Shown piece after piece: positions 23,365 through 29,991 of a stretch of 33,058 bases of DNA. The position numbers were made by a program, and so were the translations under genes. Source of the stretch: a virus; the IMG/VR virus record IMGVR_UViG_3300007345_000136, positions 1-33,058 of that record, one strand, 5' to 3'. The notes beneath the pieces are model-generated. The model saw only the letters and a program-made list of their open reading frames with translations. It made no database searches and had not been told where the DNA came from. Numbering within the stretch: the first letter of the stretch is position 1; each line of letters starts with the position of its first letter.

Positions 23365-24087
23365 ATGCCCACACGCATTGATCTACGTCTTCCGGATGAA
23401 GTGGCCGAGGATGTGCTTCGGCACAAGCCAAGAACGCTGTCCCTGACTCAGTTTTGCCTATTCTTGATCGAAATAGGGGTTGACAGGGAGGCTAAGCTAC
23501 CCGCGTACCGTGTCGGTGCGGGAAACACAAGTAACCTCTCAACGGAGCAGGTGAAAGTTACGCCTGCATCACCGGAACCTTCAGACGAATCGGAAGATTC
23601 AGGTTTGCAGGCTGTTGGCTGTCCTGCTCCTGAAAATTCTTCCTCTTCATTAATTAATTTCTTGGGGGATGGTGTCGGGAGGGAGTCTGAGGGAACCCCT
23701 AGGAAGGACCCTTCTTTAGTTGTGCCGCAGGCAAGAAAACCTGTGGAAAAACGGCACCGTACTGATTACGCCCCGGAGTTTCAGGATTGGTGGAAGCTGT
23801 ATCAGTCGTCTCCCTCTCGCGCCAGCAATCAGAGCAAGCCAAGGGCGTATGAGGAATGGAAGGTGGCAAAGGGTGGCCATGGTGCCGAGCGCTTGTTGTC
23901 TGCGCTTGAACGGAACATCAATGACCAAAAGGTCAAGATGAAATCAGGCGACTTTTGTTCGCCGCTGCCTGACGCCTTCCGTTGGATCCGTGATGGCCGT
24001 TACGAAATATGGCTTGAGGAACACAAGGCACAGGCTGCCGGGCGTCAATGGAGCGCCGACCTGGGCTGCTGGGTTGAAAACGACTGA
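23365..24087 (+). CDS. Putative replication initiator-like DNA-binding protein (RHH N-terminus)
   Basis: A 240-aa protein from ATG 23365; the frame is open upstream but would translate the repeat array. Residues 1-40 (TRIDLRLPDEVAEDVL, then LSLTQFCLFLIEIGVD) look like a strand-helix-helix ribbon-helix-helix domain. Residues 50-130 are a Ser/Pro/Glu-rich linker. Residues 135-220 (YAPEFQDWWKLYQSSPSRASNQSKPRAYEEW, PLPDAFRWIRDGRYEIW) resemble the C-terminal region of phage replication proteins, which end in a W-----RW pattern. It is the first gene of the rightward cluster, 45 bases after the repeats. The role is inferred; no helicase-loader motif is certain. Confidence 0.65.
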   Translation: MPTRIDLRLPDEVAEDVLRHKPRTLSLTQFCLFLIEIGVDREAKLPAYRVGAGNTSNLSTEQVKVTPASPEPSDESEDSGLQAVGCPAPENSSSSLINFLGDGVGRESEGTPRKDPSLVVPQARKPVEKRHRTDYAPEFQDWWKLYQSSPSRASNQSKPRAYEEWKVAKGGHGAERLLSALERNINDQKVKMKSGDFCSPLPDAFRWIRDGRYEIWLEEHKAQAAGRQWSADLGCWVEND

Positions 24088-24092
24088 TCACC

Positions 24093-24380
24093 ATGAAACT
24101 GTATTCACCAGAGGCCAAGGGCAAATACGTCTGGCAGGTGGCCGACACCAAGACCAAGCAGGTCAGCTACAGCGTCACGACGACCCGCACAGCCCCGCCT
24201 GATGCCTGTTATGGGCACCCGATAGGGAAGTACGACGATCAGGGCCTGTACCTGACCTTCTGCCCGAATGTGGGCGCTGATGACCCCAAGAGCCCGCTAG
24301 CTGCCCGATACGTGATTCATCCGCTGGGGCCGGCAGAACGTGACAAGGGCGAGCGCGAACGGTTGTGGCGTGAGATCTAA
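24093..24380 (+). CDS. Small hypothetical protein
   Basis: A 95-aa protein starting 5 bases after the previous stop. It has KYVWQVADTKTKQVSYSVTTTRTAPPDACYGHPIGKYDD, a beta-rich start, and LYLTFCPNVGADDP with a charged end (ERDKGERERLWREI). Two Cys are present, with no obvious metal site. No family is recognised. It is probably co-transcribed with the replication-like gene. Confidence 0.6.
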   Translation: MKLYSPEAKGKYVWQVADTKTKQVSYSVTTTRTAPPDACYGHPIGKYDDQGLYLTFCPNVGADDPKSPLAARYVIHPLGPAERDKGERERLWREI

Positions 24381-24402
24381 AGGGTGCTACGGTGGCACCG
24401 CA

Positions 24403-25194
24403 ATGGAATCAACCATGACATCAACGCTGACGACAGCGCCTGAAATGAACGAGCAGGAGGCTCGCCAGGCAGTCGATGACATCAAGCGAGGCATCAACAC
24501 CGTCCGCGCTCGCATTTACGACCTAGACCGCCGTAAGGGCTGGAAAGCACTTGGCTACCGCAGCTTCACCGCCTGCTGCATGGAGGAGTTCCCTGAGCTG
24601 CACGAGCGAACCATCCGCAAGCAACTCAACGCAGCGCAAGTAGAGGCAAAGCTGAAAGAGTTAGGCCCGATCGGGCCTAATACGCCTGAACTACCCGAAA
24701 CACACCTCCGCCCCTTGGTTTCCGTCAAAAACGACGACGAGACTCTTGTTGCTGCATTTGGCAGGGCTCAAGAAATAGCGAAAGAGGAAAACGGCGGCAG
24801 GCTCAGTGAAACCATTGTCACTCGCGCTGTTGAACAGGTTCGGCCTGAATATGAATGGTCCGAGTCTGAACTGGATCGGCGTTCAATAGTTGAAAACGGC
24901 GGAACGGTAGTGGCGAATATGCACCAAGAAACTGACCGCGCCTTGATTCATTGGGCAAAGACCACCGGACGATTCGCTCGCATTGATCGCAATAGTGACT
25001 GGGGCAATCCTTTTGAAATGCCTGCCGACGGCGACAGGGATACTGTCTGCGATTCTTATGAGATCTTCTTTCCACGCAAATTCAGTCTTCAAAACCGACT
25101 TGACGAATTAAAAGGGAAAGTTCTTGGCTGCTGGTGCTACCCACAGCGTTGCCACGGTGATTACTTAACAAGCAAGATCAATGCAGAGTTTTGA
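24403..25194 (+). CDS. ParB-like helical DNA-binding region fused to DUF4326
   Basis: About 263 aa from ATG 24403; upstream codons in frame overlap the previous gene. Residues 15-80 (GWKALGYRSFTACCMEEFPELHERTIRKQL) and 95-147 (ELPETHLRPLVSV, FGRAQEIAKEENGGRLSETIVTRAVEQV) resemble the helical DNA-binding region of ParB-like and plasmid/phage regulators. Residues about 190-258 are DUF4326: FARIDRNSDWGNPF, then DELKGKVLGCWCYPQRCHGDYL, with the conserved WGNPF and CWC-P--CHGD. The biochemical role of DUF4326 is not established. The fusion suggests DUF4326 acts at DNA. The gene overlaps the next one by 14 bases. Confidence 0.75.
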   Translation: MESTMTSTLTTAPEMNEQEARQAVDDIKRGINTVRARIYDLDRRKGWKALGYRSFTACCMEEFPELHERTIRKQLNAAQVEAKLKELGPIGPNTPELPETHLRPLVSVKNDDETLVAAFGRAQEIAKEENGGRLSETIVTRAVEQVRPEYEWSESELDRRSIVENGGTVVANMHQETDRALIHWAKTTGRFARIDRNSDWGNPFEMPADGDRDTVCDSYEIFFPRKFSLQNRLDELKGKVLGCWCYPQRCHGDYLTSKINAEF

Positions 25195-25888
25195 TAATTG
25201 CATTTGCATCGCCCAGGCGAGAATTATAGAAGGCAAACGCAAAAAAGCTCACATTTGCACAATTGCCTTTCATCCGCCAAGCGATTCATTTATTCGTGTG
25301 TGCCTACCTTTCCAGCCCGGCAGAGAAACAGGTGTCAGAAGATGGCATCAGTTTTCATTTGTGGGGGAGAAATCGCCGAACGACACGCGCTCAGAAAGTT
25401 TTGAGTTTGGAAAGTTAGTAAGCATTGATGGTCAACTTAGGCATCAAGAGCGGATTGCCGTTCATAGAAAAATCCTCTCTCTTTACCGCTACGAATCAGA
25501 GTTGAATGAACTCAAGCAGTCGATAGGTTTACTAATTCCTGAGCGCGGCTCTTTGCGTTTTAGACAAAAACCCTTGACCGAAAGGGAGCAGGAGTATCGA
25601 CAAATAATGCTTGAAAAAGGCCTGTTTTTTCCAGACTACAAAATCTATGTAACCGGCAGAAGTTCTCAATTCAAAAACAGATTTGACAAGCAGTTGGTCC
25701 AGTGGGATTTATTTGAGGCAATCAGAAAGGGTGTAGATCCATTTGTCGCTATAAATAACTTCAAAGATCCCTATATTATTTTAGGTAACACTCCATGGCG
25801 TCGAGATTCTTTTATGGCAATTTCTATTCTTTCCGCGCCTGCGGGAGCCAAAACGCACGCCCATCATCAGCAACTTTCTTTGGTTTGA
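25181..25888 (+). CDS. Hypothetical protein, low-GC, linked to DUF4326
   Basis: A 235-aa protein of unknown function. By eye the gene is clearly more AT-rich than its neighbours and uses codons such as ATT, TTT, AAA and TTA freely, so it may be a recent acquisition. It has an N-terminal CICIAQARIIEGKRKKAHICTIAFHPP, then RVCLPFQPGRETGVRRWHQFSFVGEKSP and a region ending in LRFRQKPLTEREQEY. The C-terminus has IILGNTPWRRDSFMAISI. It looks globular, with no membrane segment. It overlaps the DUF4326 gene, so the two are likely translated together. No family is recognised with confidence. Confidence 0.6.
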   Translation: MQSFDNCICIAQARIIEGKRKKAHICTIAFHPPSDSFIRVCLPFQPGRETGVRRWHQFSFVGEKSPNDTRSESFEFGKLVSIDGQLRHQERIAVHRKILSLYRYESELNELKQSIGLLIPERGSLRFRQKPLTEREQEYRQIMLEKGLFFPDYKIYVTGRSSQFKNRFDKQLVQWDLFEAIRKGVDPFVAINNFKDPYIILGNTPWRRDSFMAISILSAPAGAKTHAHHQQLSLV

Positions 25889-25889
25889 C

Positions 25890-26039
25890 ATGCCCTCAAA
25901 GCTTCCTCGCCTGAATGTTGTGCTACCCGCAGAAATGCGTGACTGGCTTGAAAAGCAACGGTTACCTTGCGAATCAAGCGCGGCAGTAATTAGGCGGATT
26001 TTGCACGAACAAATGAATCGAAATGAAAAAAGCATTTGA
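25890..26039 (+). CDS. Small ribbon-helix-helix-like protein
   Basis: A 49-aa frame from ATG 25890 to TGA 26037-26039. The sequence PRLNVVLPAEMRDWLEKQRLPCESSAAVIRRILHEQM follows the RHH order: a short strand with alternating residues, a helix (AEMRDWLEKQ) and a second helix (SSAAVIRRILHEQM). Such proteins are Arc/MetJ-like dimeric DNA binders. It starts 2 bases after the previous stop and overlaps the next gene by 17 bases. The target is unknown; self-regulation is common in this family. Confidence 0.7.
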   Translation: MPSKLPRLNVVLPAEMRDWLEKQRLPCESSAAVIRRILHEQMNRNEKSI

Positions 26040-26463
26040 TACCGCAGAGGTCATCACGCTGCTGCGCCGTGGCATTGCTGCAGGGCATTGGACGCTGCAG
26101 GATCTAGACGTGCCATCACGGGGCTGGGTCATCACAATGGAAGACGCCAAGCGCATTCCTGGCTTCACACCCCGTCCTTACCGCAACCTTCTCAGAGATG
26201 AGCCCACAGCAACAGAGCGCGTCGAAGTCGTCAGCCCCAGAGACTTCCAAGTGGCTACAGCCACTCCCGATCCTGTTCAACGAGGAAGCACACCGCTACT
26301 GCTGGGAACCGACGGGGCAGTGGCTGAATCATTCCGTGACGCAAGTCTGCAAGGGCACGAAGGATGCGTGGGCGATGAAGCGCATCATGGAGACGAAGCA
26401 CATCTGGGAACCCCGCGGGAAGGCGGTACACAAGGCGCTGGAGAATTTTTTGACGACTGGTGA
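26023..26463 (+). CDS. Hypothetical protein overlapping the nuclease gene in another frame
   Basis: 146 aa if read to the stop at 26463. Residues 1-60 (FDTAEVITLLRRGIAAGHWTLQDLDVPSRGW, MEDAKRIPGFTPRPYRNLLRDEP) are convincing and occur before the nuclease frame begins. Residues 60-146 share 266 bases with the nuclease gene (26198-26878), and the end (HEGCVGDEAHHGDEAHLGTPREGG) looks like out-of-frame translation. Either a real overlap exists, or a frame change near 26200 once joined the two into one gene. N-terminal part confident, C-terminal part not. Confidence 0.55.
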   Translation: MKKAFDTAEVITLLRRGIAAGHWTLQDLDVPSRGWVITMEDAKRIPGFTPRPYRNLLRDEPTATERVEVVSPRDFQVATATPDPVQRGSTPLLLGTDGAVAESFRDASLQGHEGCVGDEAHHGDEAHLGTPREGGTQGAGEFFDDW

Positions 26464-26878
26464 TCCGGGCGAATGGCCAGAGGAATATGCCGAATGGGTT
26501 GAACCGTTACTGGAGCATTCCGTATGGAAGACCTATGAGGCCATTGCATGTGAATACAGGCTGGCGGATGTTGAACGGCAGATTGCCGGGAGTTTTGACT
26601 GCCTGCTGCGCCGTAAAGACGATCATCAGCAACTGGTGTTGGTTGATTTGAAGACGCAAGGCAAGGCTGATGCCAGCCCGTATGACGTGAGCCCGCAGCT
26701 TGGCGGGTACTTGGGGATGTTGAGCCTGCACTGGCCAAAGCTGTATGTACAGAAGGCTGGTGTGCTGTGGTCACGGCCTGGCGGCACAACACTGCAGAAG
26801 GTTGATGTGGATGCAGCGGTGATTGAGTGGCAGGGCGCTAGGGATGCGTTTTTGATGCTGAATCAACCGGAGTTTTGA
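26198..26878 (+). CDS. PD-(D/E)XK exonuclease, RecB/Cas4-like
   Basis: A 226-aa protein. It contains ILFNEEAHRYCWEPTG and SVTQV (the FD---H-Y--------SVT opening typical of phage exonucleases), RGKAVHKALENFL with H78, an active-site E119 (ACEY), D134 in GSFDCL and D150/K152 in LVDLKTQ, followed by QLGGYLGM. This is the H-E-D-DLK-Q order of RecB-like nucleases. It likely resects double-strand ends for the annealing protein encoded at 29102-29812, as Red alpha does for Red beta; the pairing is inferred. The ATG is inside the previous gene's frame. Confidence 0.85.
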   Translation: MSPQQQSASKSSAPETSKWLQPLPILFNEEAHRYCWEPTGQWLNHSVTQVCKGTKDAWAMKRIMETKHIWEPRGKAVHKALENFLTTGDPGEWPEEYAEWVEPLLEHSVWKTYEAIACEYRLADVERQIAGSFDCLLRRKDDHQQLVLVDLKTQGKADASPYDVSPQLGGYLGMLSLHWPKLYVQKAGVLWSRPGGTTLQKVDVDAAVIEWQGARDAFLMLNQPEF

Positions 26879-26970
26879 TGACTGATCCTGTTTGGCCAGT
26901 AATGGCATTGATCTGCGTCAACTTGCTTGGCGTGATGGTGCTTCTGGCGTGGGTTGGTCTACAGGATTGA
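26878..26970 (+). CDS. Tiny single-membrane-segment peptide
   Basis: A 30-aa frame; its ATG overlaps the nuclease stop as TGATG. MTDPVWPVMALICVNLLGVMVLLAWVGLQD is one hydrophobic helix (about residues 6-26) with short ends. Its stop codon is part of the -35 box of the next promoter. Short membrane peptides of this kind occur in phages; whether it is expressed is untested. Confidence 0.5.
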   Translation: MTDPVWPVMALICVNLLGVMVLLAWVGLQD

Positions 26971-26995
26971 CGTGCTGTGCAGTTAGGGGTATACT
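26967..26995 (+). promoter_or_regulatory. Sigma70-type promoter, GGGGTATACTC family
   Basis: TTGACG (26967-26972), 17-bp spacer ending TTAGGGG, TATACT (26990-26995). The -35 contains the TGA of the 30-aa peptide. It drives the 54-aa gene, whose transcript is probably stopped by the terminator at 27205. Confidence 0.85.
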
Positions 26996-27033
26996 CCCTG
27001 TAGGCAGCGATGCCTCAACCACGCACAAGAACC

Positions 27034-27198
27034 ATGACCAACCTCAACCGTGCCACCAAGGCGCAGCTCCTAGAGCTGATCACCGAACAGGCCGGCACCA
27101 CCACCACGCTTGAGAAGCAGGTGAACGAATCACGTGAACAGATCACAGCAGCGCTGTGGATCGCAGCCGTCAGCTTCTGCCTCGGCCTTCTGTTCTGA
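27034..27198 (+). CDS. Small protein with C-terminal membrane anchor
   Basis: 54 aa from ATG 27034; an ATG at 27010 lies too close to the likely transcription start. MTNLNRATKAQLLELITEQ and LEKQVNESREQI form a coiled coil, and ALWIAAVSFCLGLLF is a terminal membrane segment. It has its own promoter and terminator, so it forms a monocistronic unit. Function unknown; an inner-membrane early protein is possible. Confidence 0.65.
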   Translation: MTNLNRATKAQLLELITEQAGTTTTLEKQVNESREQITAALWIAAVSFCLGLLF

Positions 27199-27204
27199 TC
27201 ACCG

Positions 27205-27228
27205 GCCCCTTCGGGGGCTTTTCTTTTG
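27205..27228 (+). terminator. Rho-independent terminator
   Basis: GCCCC, loop TTCG, GGGGC, then TTTTCTTTTG, directly after the 54-aa gene. The core matches the minus-strand terminator at 21167-21189, which suggests both belong to short regulated units. Confidence 0.9.
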
Positions 27229-27235
27229 TTCTGCC

Positions 27236-27544
27236 ATGACCAACCCTGACACCCTGCTCGGCGTCATCGCCAGCACCAAGCAAGAAATTGCCCGGCATCA
27301 AGAAATCCTTGATCGTCTTATGGATGATCTCGCTCTGATGTATACCGCAGGCGATCTAGACGACATCAAAGACGACGACGGCAACCTCAAGGCTCACGGC
27401 ATCAAGGTATCCCGCTGCACCAAGACCAGTTGGCAATACAGCAATGCGGTCAAGGAGCTGCAGCAGCTTGAGCAGTTTGAAGGCGTTGCCACAAAGCGCG
27501 AAACAGAATACTGGAGAGTGACGCTGCCAAAGGCAGAGTTCTGA
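27236..27544 (+). CDS. Hypothetical coiled-coil protein
   Basis: 102 aa from ATG 27236; the longer frame upstream would start inside the terminator region. The sequence has LLGVIASTKQEIARHQEILDRLMDDLALMYTAGDLDDIKDDDG, a heptad-rich helix with an acidic loop, then KTSWQYSNAVKELQQLEQFEGVA and REYW-like end (TEYWRVTLPKAEF). The pattern of a Trp-rich helix plus E-G-A--K----WRV occurs in phage early proteins of unknown function. It couples with the next gene by TGATG. Confidence 0.65.
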   Translation: MTNPDTLLGVIASTKQEIARHQEILDRLMDDLALMYTAGDLDDIKDDDGNLKAHGIKVSRCTKTSWQYSNAVKELQQLEQFEGVATKRETEYWRVTLPKAEF

Positions 27545-27759
27545 TGGCTGGCTCTCCCATAGATGACCGCATTGAGGCGATCCTTGCCAAATACGACCTA
27601 TGGGATCCAGAGCAATACACGGACGCCGTGGCTGAACTGGTTAGCTACCTGCTGACGGTTGACCCCAAAGAAGAGGCACGCAGCTTGTATTACAAGTCAG
27701 CACGCGAAAAGATCCATCTTGAAAACTGCTTGATTCGCTCTCATGGCCAACCCCTATAA
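27544..27759 (+). CDS. Small acidic hypothetical protein
   Basis: 71 aa. The sequence DDRIEAILAKYDLWDPEQYTDAVAELVSYLLTVDPKEEARSLYYKSAREK is helical and acidic, like small phage proteins near replication genes. It is coupled to the previous gene and overlaps the following 44-aa gene by 17 bases. No family is recognised. Confidence 0.6.
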   Translation: MAGSPIDDRIEAILAKYDLWDPEQYTDAVAELVSYLLTVDPKEEARSLYYKSAREKIHLENCLIRSHGQPL

Positions 27760-27877
27760 CCTGACCTGGCAAACGCGGTTGCTGTTCTGGCTGCTGGCCA
27801 AGCGTCCCGACGTGAACGGAATTAAGTTGAGCACGCCAGTTGAGCACTTGAATCGTTGTCTGACGCATACGAAATGA
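27743..27877 (+). CDS. Tiny hypothetical protein before rusA
   Basis: A 44-aa frame from ATG 27743 to TGA 27877; the stop overlaps the rusA ATG as ATGA. NLTWQTRLLFWLLAKRPDVNGIKL with hydrophobic helix and SPVEHL-type end (TPVEHLNRCLTH) is protein-like. Probably a real coupled gene; function unknown. Confidence 0.5.
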   Translation: MANPYNLTWQTRLLFWLLAKRPDVNGIKLSTPVEHLNRCLTHTK

Positions 27878-28284
27878 AGTTTGCTGTTCAGGGCATTGAG
27901 CCGGCGCCACAAGGCAGTAAGCGCCACGTTGGCAATGGTCGAATGGTGGAAGCATCAAAGAAGGTCAAGCCATGGCGTTTTGCTGTGAGCCAAGCGGCAC
28001 TTGAAACGGGCGAACCATTAACTGATGGCCCTGTAACAGTGTTGGTCACCTTTTTGTTTGGTCGTCCCAAGGCGCATTACAACAGCAAGGGCGAAGTCAA
28101 GCCGAAGGCGCCGTTTTACAAAAGCACCAAACCAGATCTCGATAAGCTGTGCCGGTCAACGCTTGATGGCATTACGGGCGTCTTGATCAAAGACGATTCC
28201 CAGGTTGTCAATTTGATCTGCAGTAAGCAATACGCCGGCGAAGGCGAACTACCAGGCGCACTGATCACCATCAATCAACTGTGA
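27874..28284 (+). CDS. rusA: RusA-like Holliday junction resolvase
   Basis: A 136-aa protein from ATG 27874. It has the N-terminal GIEPAPQGSKRH, a central VTVLVTFLFGRP and the catalytic region KPDLDKLCRSTLDGITGVLIKDDSQVV (residues about 86-112) with the conserved aspartates D88, D90 and D107/D108. RusA dimers cut four-way junctions and help resolve concatemers and recombination products. It fits with the nuclease and annealing protein nearby. The GTG start of the next gene overlaps its stop (GTGA). Confidence 0.9.
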   Translation: MKFAVQGIEPAPQGSKRHVGNGRMVEASKKVKPWRFAVSQAALETGEPLTDGPVTVLVTFLFGRPKAHYNSKGEVKPKAPFYKSTKPDLDKLCRSTLDGITGVLIKDDSQVVNLICSKQYAGEGELPGALITINQL

Positions 28285-29024
28285 AAGGATCCAAGTATTC
28301 ACGCACCTGCAAGGTCTGCAAGCAGAAATTTGACGTGAAGGTTATGCGCAATGGCCGCCCGTCAGCAAGGAAAACCTGCAGCCAAAAATGCAGTGTGACA
28401 AATCGTGTGAGCGGTGTTACGTGGACGCAGGCGGAGATCGATTTCTTGACCGAGCACGCCATGGCCACACCGTTTCATCGGATTGTTCGTGGCTACAGGG
28501 TATGGGCACGGATGAATGGCCACAATGATCGAACGAAAGAAGCAATCGATCACAAGCTCAGGCGGATGGGTTACTCAACCCGCACTGAAATTGATTTCTA
28601 TACCTTTAATCGTCTTAGCGAAATGTTGGGCTTGTCGCGATACACCGTTGCCGGCTGGAAGCGTTTAAAAGAGAACCCGCTGCAGGCGTATCAACATGAT
28701 GGGAAACGCAAGGCATTTAATTACGTCAGCCGCGCTGAGTTTTTGAAGTTCGCCCGTAATCATCCTGAGTGCCTTGGTGGCGCTAATGAGATTGGTTTGC
28801 AGGTGGTTTTAGAGGATGTGGATCTTGCTAGAGAAATTTTGCGGAAGTACCCTAAGCGGCATTCGCCGCTGTACGAATCGATTCGCGTGCGGTGCATTGA
28901 AACCGGCAAGATCTATCCAAGCTTGGGCGCAGCAGCGCGGGATATTTACGTGACACGGCAGACGCTATCAAGGGCCATCCATGTAGGACACCGCGCTAAC
29001 GGGTTGCATTTTGAACAGGTGTAG
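28281..29024 (+). CDS. Zinc-finger / HTH protein with NUMOD1-like C-terminus
   Basis: 247 aa, GTG start. Cys10, Cys13, Cys33 and Cys37 form a C-x2-C...C-x3-C zinc site. Residues about 45-100 are a helical, Myb/SANT-like region (WTQAEIDFL, AIDHKLRRMGYS). NRLSEMLGLSRYTVAGWKRLK (111-130) is a helix-turn-helix. Residues about 203-246 (VRCIETGKIYPSLGAAARDIYVTRQTLSRAI) resemble NUMOD1, the DNA-contacting module found beside HNH and GIY-YIG homing endonucleases. No nuclease domain is present, so it is probably a regulator derived from a homing-endonuclease tail. Its stop is inside the next promoter's -35 box. Confidence 0.75.
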   Translation: MKGSKYSRTCKVCKQKFDVKVMRNGRPSARKTCSQKCSVTNRVSGVTWTQAEIDFLTEHAMATPFHRIVRGYRVWARMNGHNDRTKEAIDHKLRRMGYSTRTEIDFYTFNRLSEMLGLSRYTVAGWKRLKENPLQAYQHDGKRKAFNYVSRAEFLKFARNHPECLGGANEIGLQVVLEDVDLAREILRKYPKRHSPLYESIRVRCIETGKIYPSLGAAARDIYVTRQTLSRAIHVGHRANGLHFEQV

Positions 29025-29050
29025 ACACTGCTTGTTTTTAGGGGTATACT
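29022..29050 (+). promoter_or_regulatory. Sigma70-type promoter, GGGGTATACTC family
   Basis: TAGACA (29022-29027), 17-bp spacer ending TTTTAGGGG, TATACT (29045-29050). The -35 carries the TAG stop of the previous gene. It drives the DUF1071 gene and the block behind it, about 50 bases downstream. Confidence 0.85.
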
Positions 29051-29101
29051 CTGCATAGGGCCGAAGCCCGTCCTCACCGATCTCCACACACCCGCACGCT
29101 T

Positions 29102-29812
29102 ATGACCGATTACCCCAATCTTGGGGATGTGATCACGCAAGCCGATGTATCAACCAAAGGCACTGGCTCTTACGCCGCCGATTACATCAACTGGTGTCGC
29201 GTCTCCCACCTCCTGCATGACCATGCGCCTGGCTGGCAGTTTGCTATTAAGTCGCATCCTGAAACCGGCCACGTCTGGAAATCTCCCGACGGAACCGCTT
29301 ATGTGGTCGGGTGCTTTGAGCACGTCAACGGCAACGACACGCCGTACTTCCCTCAGGCGGTTATGGACAACCGCAACAACGCGATTGCGTTTGAAAAGGT
29401 CACAGCGCGTGATCTCACCGACGCGCACCGCCGTTGCCTTTGTACCGCTGCTGCTGCTCAGTTTGGTTTGGGTTGGCAGCTCTGGGCGCGGGAACCGGTA
29501 GAAAACCCGCACCGTGACACCAAGCCTGCCCTGCAACAGGACACGCCTAAAGCCGAACCGTCCCAAGTGCGGGACACTCAGCCCAAAGCCGAACCCAAAG
29601 GCAAGACCAAGCCTGACGCCAAAATCGTTTTTCTAAACGAAGATCAGATTGAGGAAGTCAAGGCGGCAGTTAAGGCTTACGCCAAGCGCGATGAACTGAT
29701 TGCTGCATTCAAAAAGCAGTACAAGATCATGGCGCCGCGCATCGCCGATCGCATTCAATTCCCTGAGCACAAGGAATTTATCGACAAGTACATCGCTGAC
29801 AATCCTGCATGA
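29102..29812 (+). CDS. Single-strand annealing protein, DUF1071/Sak type
   Basis: 236 aa from ATG 29102. It contains SYAADYINWCRVSHLLHDHAPGWQFAIK, then CFEHVNGNDTPYFPQAVMD, then RDLTDAHRRCLCTAAAAQFGLGWQLWA, the annealing-domain pattern (Y--W----..P-MD...RC-----A-FGLGW). A Lys/Pro/Gln-rich linker (about 140-180) follows, then a helical C-terminus (EEVKAAVKAYAKRDELIAAFKKQY) that may bind SSB or partner proteins. It anneals complementary strands in recombination; the family role is established, the partner exonuclease (26198-26878) is inferred. Confidence 0.8.
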   Translation: MTDYPNLGDVITQADVSTKGTGSYAADYINWCRVSHLLHDHAPGWQFAIKSHPETGHVWKSPDGTAYVVGCFEHVNGNDTPYFPQAVMDNRNNAIAFEKVTARDLTDAHRRCLCTAAAAQFGLGWQLWAREPVENPHRDTKPALQQDTPKAEPSQVRDTQPKAEPKGKTKPDAKIVFLNEDQIEEVKAAVKAYAKRDELIAAFKKQYKIMAPRIADRIQFPEHKEFIDKYIADNPA

Positions 29813-29991
29813 CCGGGCGACGGCCCAAAACTCAAGAGGAAATTAACCGGAAGAAAAACCGCTTTATTGTGGCGGCCAAGCTTCCGGCGGATCTCCACCG
29901 CCAATTAAGGGCTTACTGCACCAAATCAGGGCAGAACATCAATCAAGCCCTGCGACACATTCTCACCACTTTCCTTTCCACGCATGGCTGA
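29809..29991 (+). CDS. Small ribbon-helix-helix-like protein
   Basis: 60 aa, ATG overlapping the previous stop (ATGA). NRFIVAAKLPADLHRQLRAYCTKSGQNINQALRHILTTFL fits the strand-helix-helix RHH layout, with a basic N-terminus (RRPKTQEEINRKK). It is probably a DNA-binding regulator of this block. The RHH call rests on the pattern only. Confidence 0.7.
   Translation: MTGRRPKTQEEINRKKNRFIVAAKLPADLHRQLRAYCTKSGQNINQALRHILTTFLSTHG

Noticed and set aside
27134-27235. Longer start for the 102-aa gene
   Set aside because: It would translate the terminator hairpin and the end of the previous gene.
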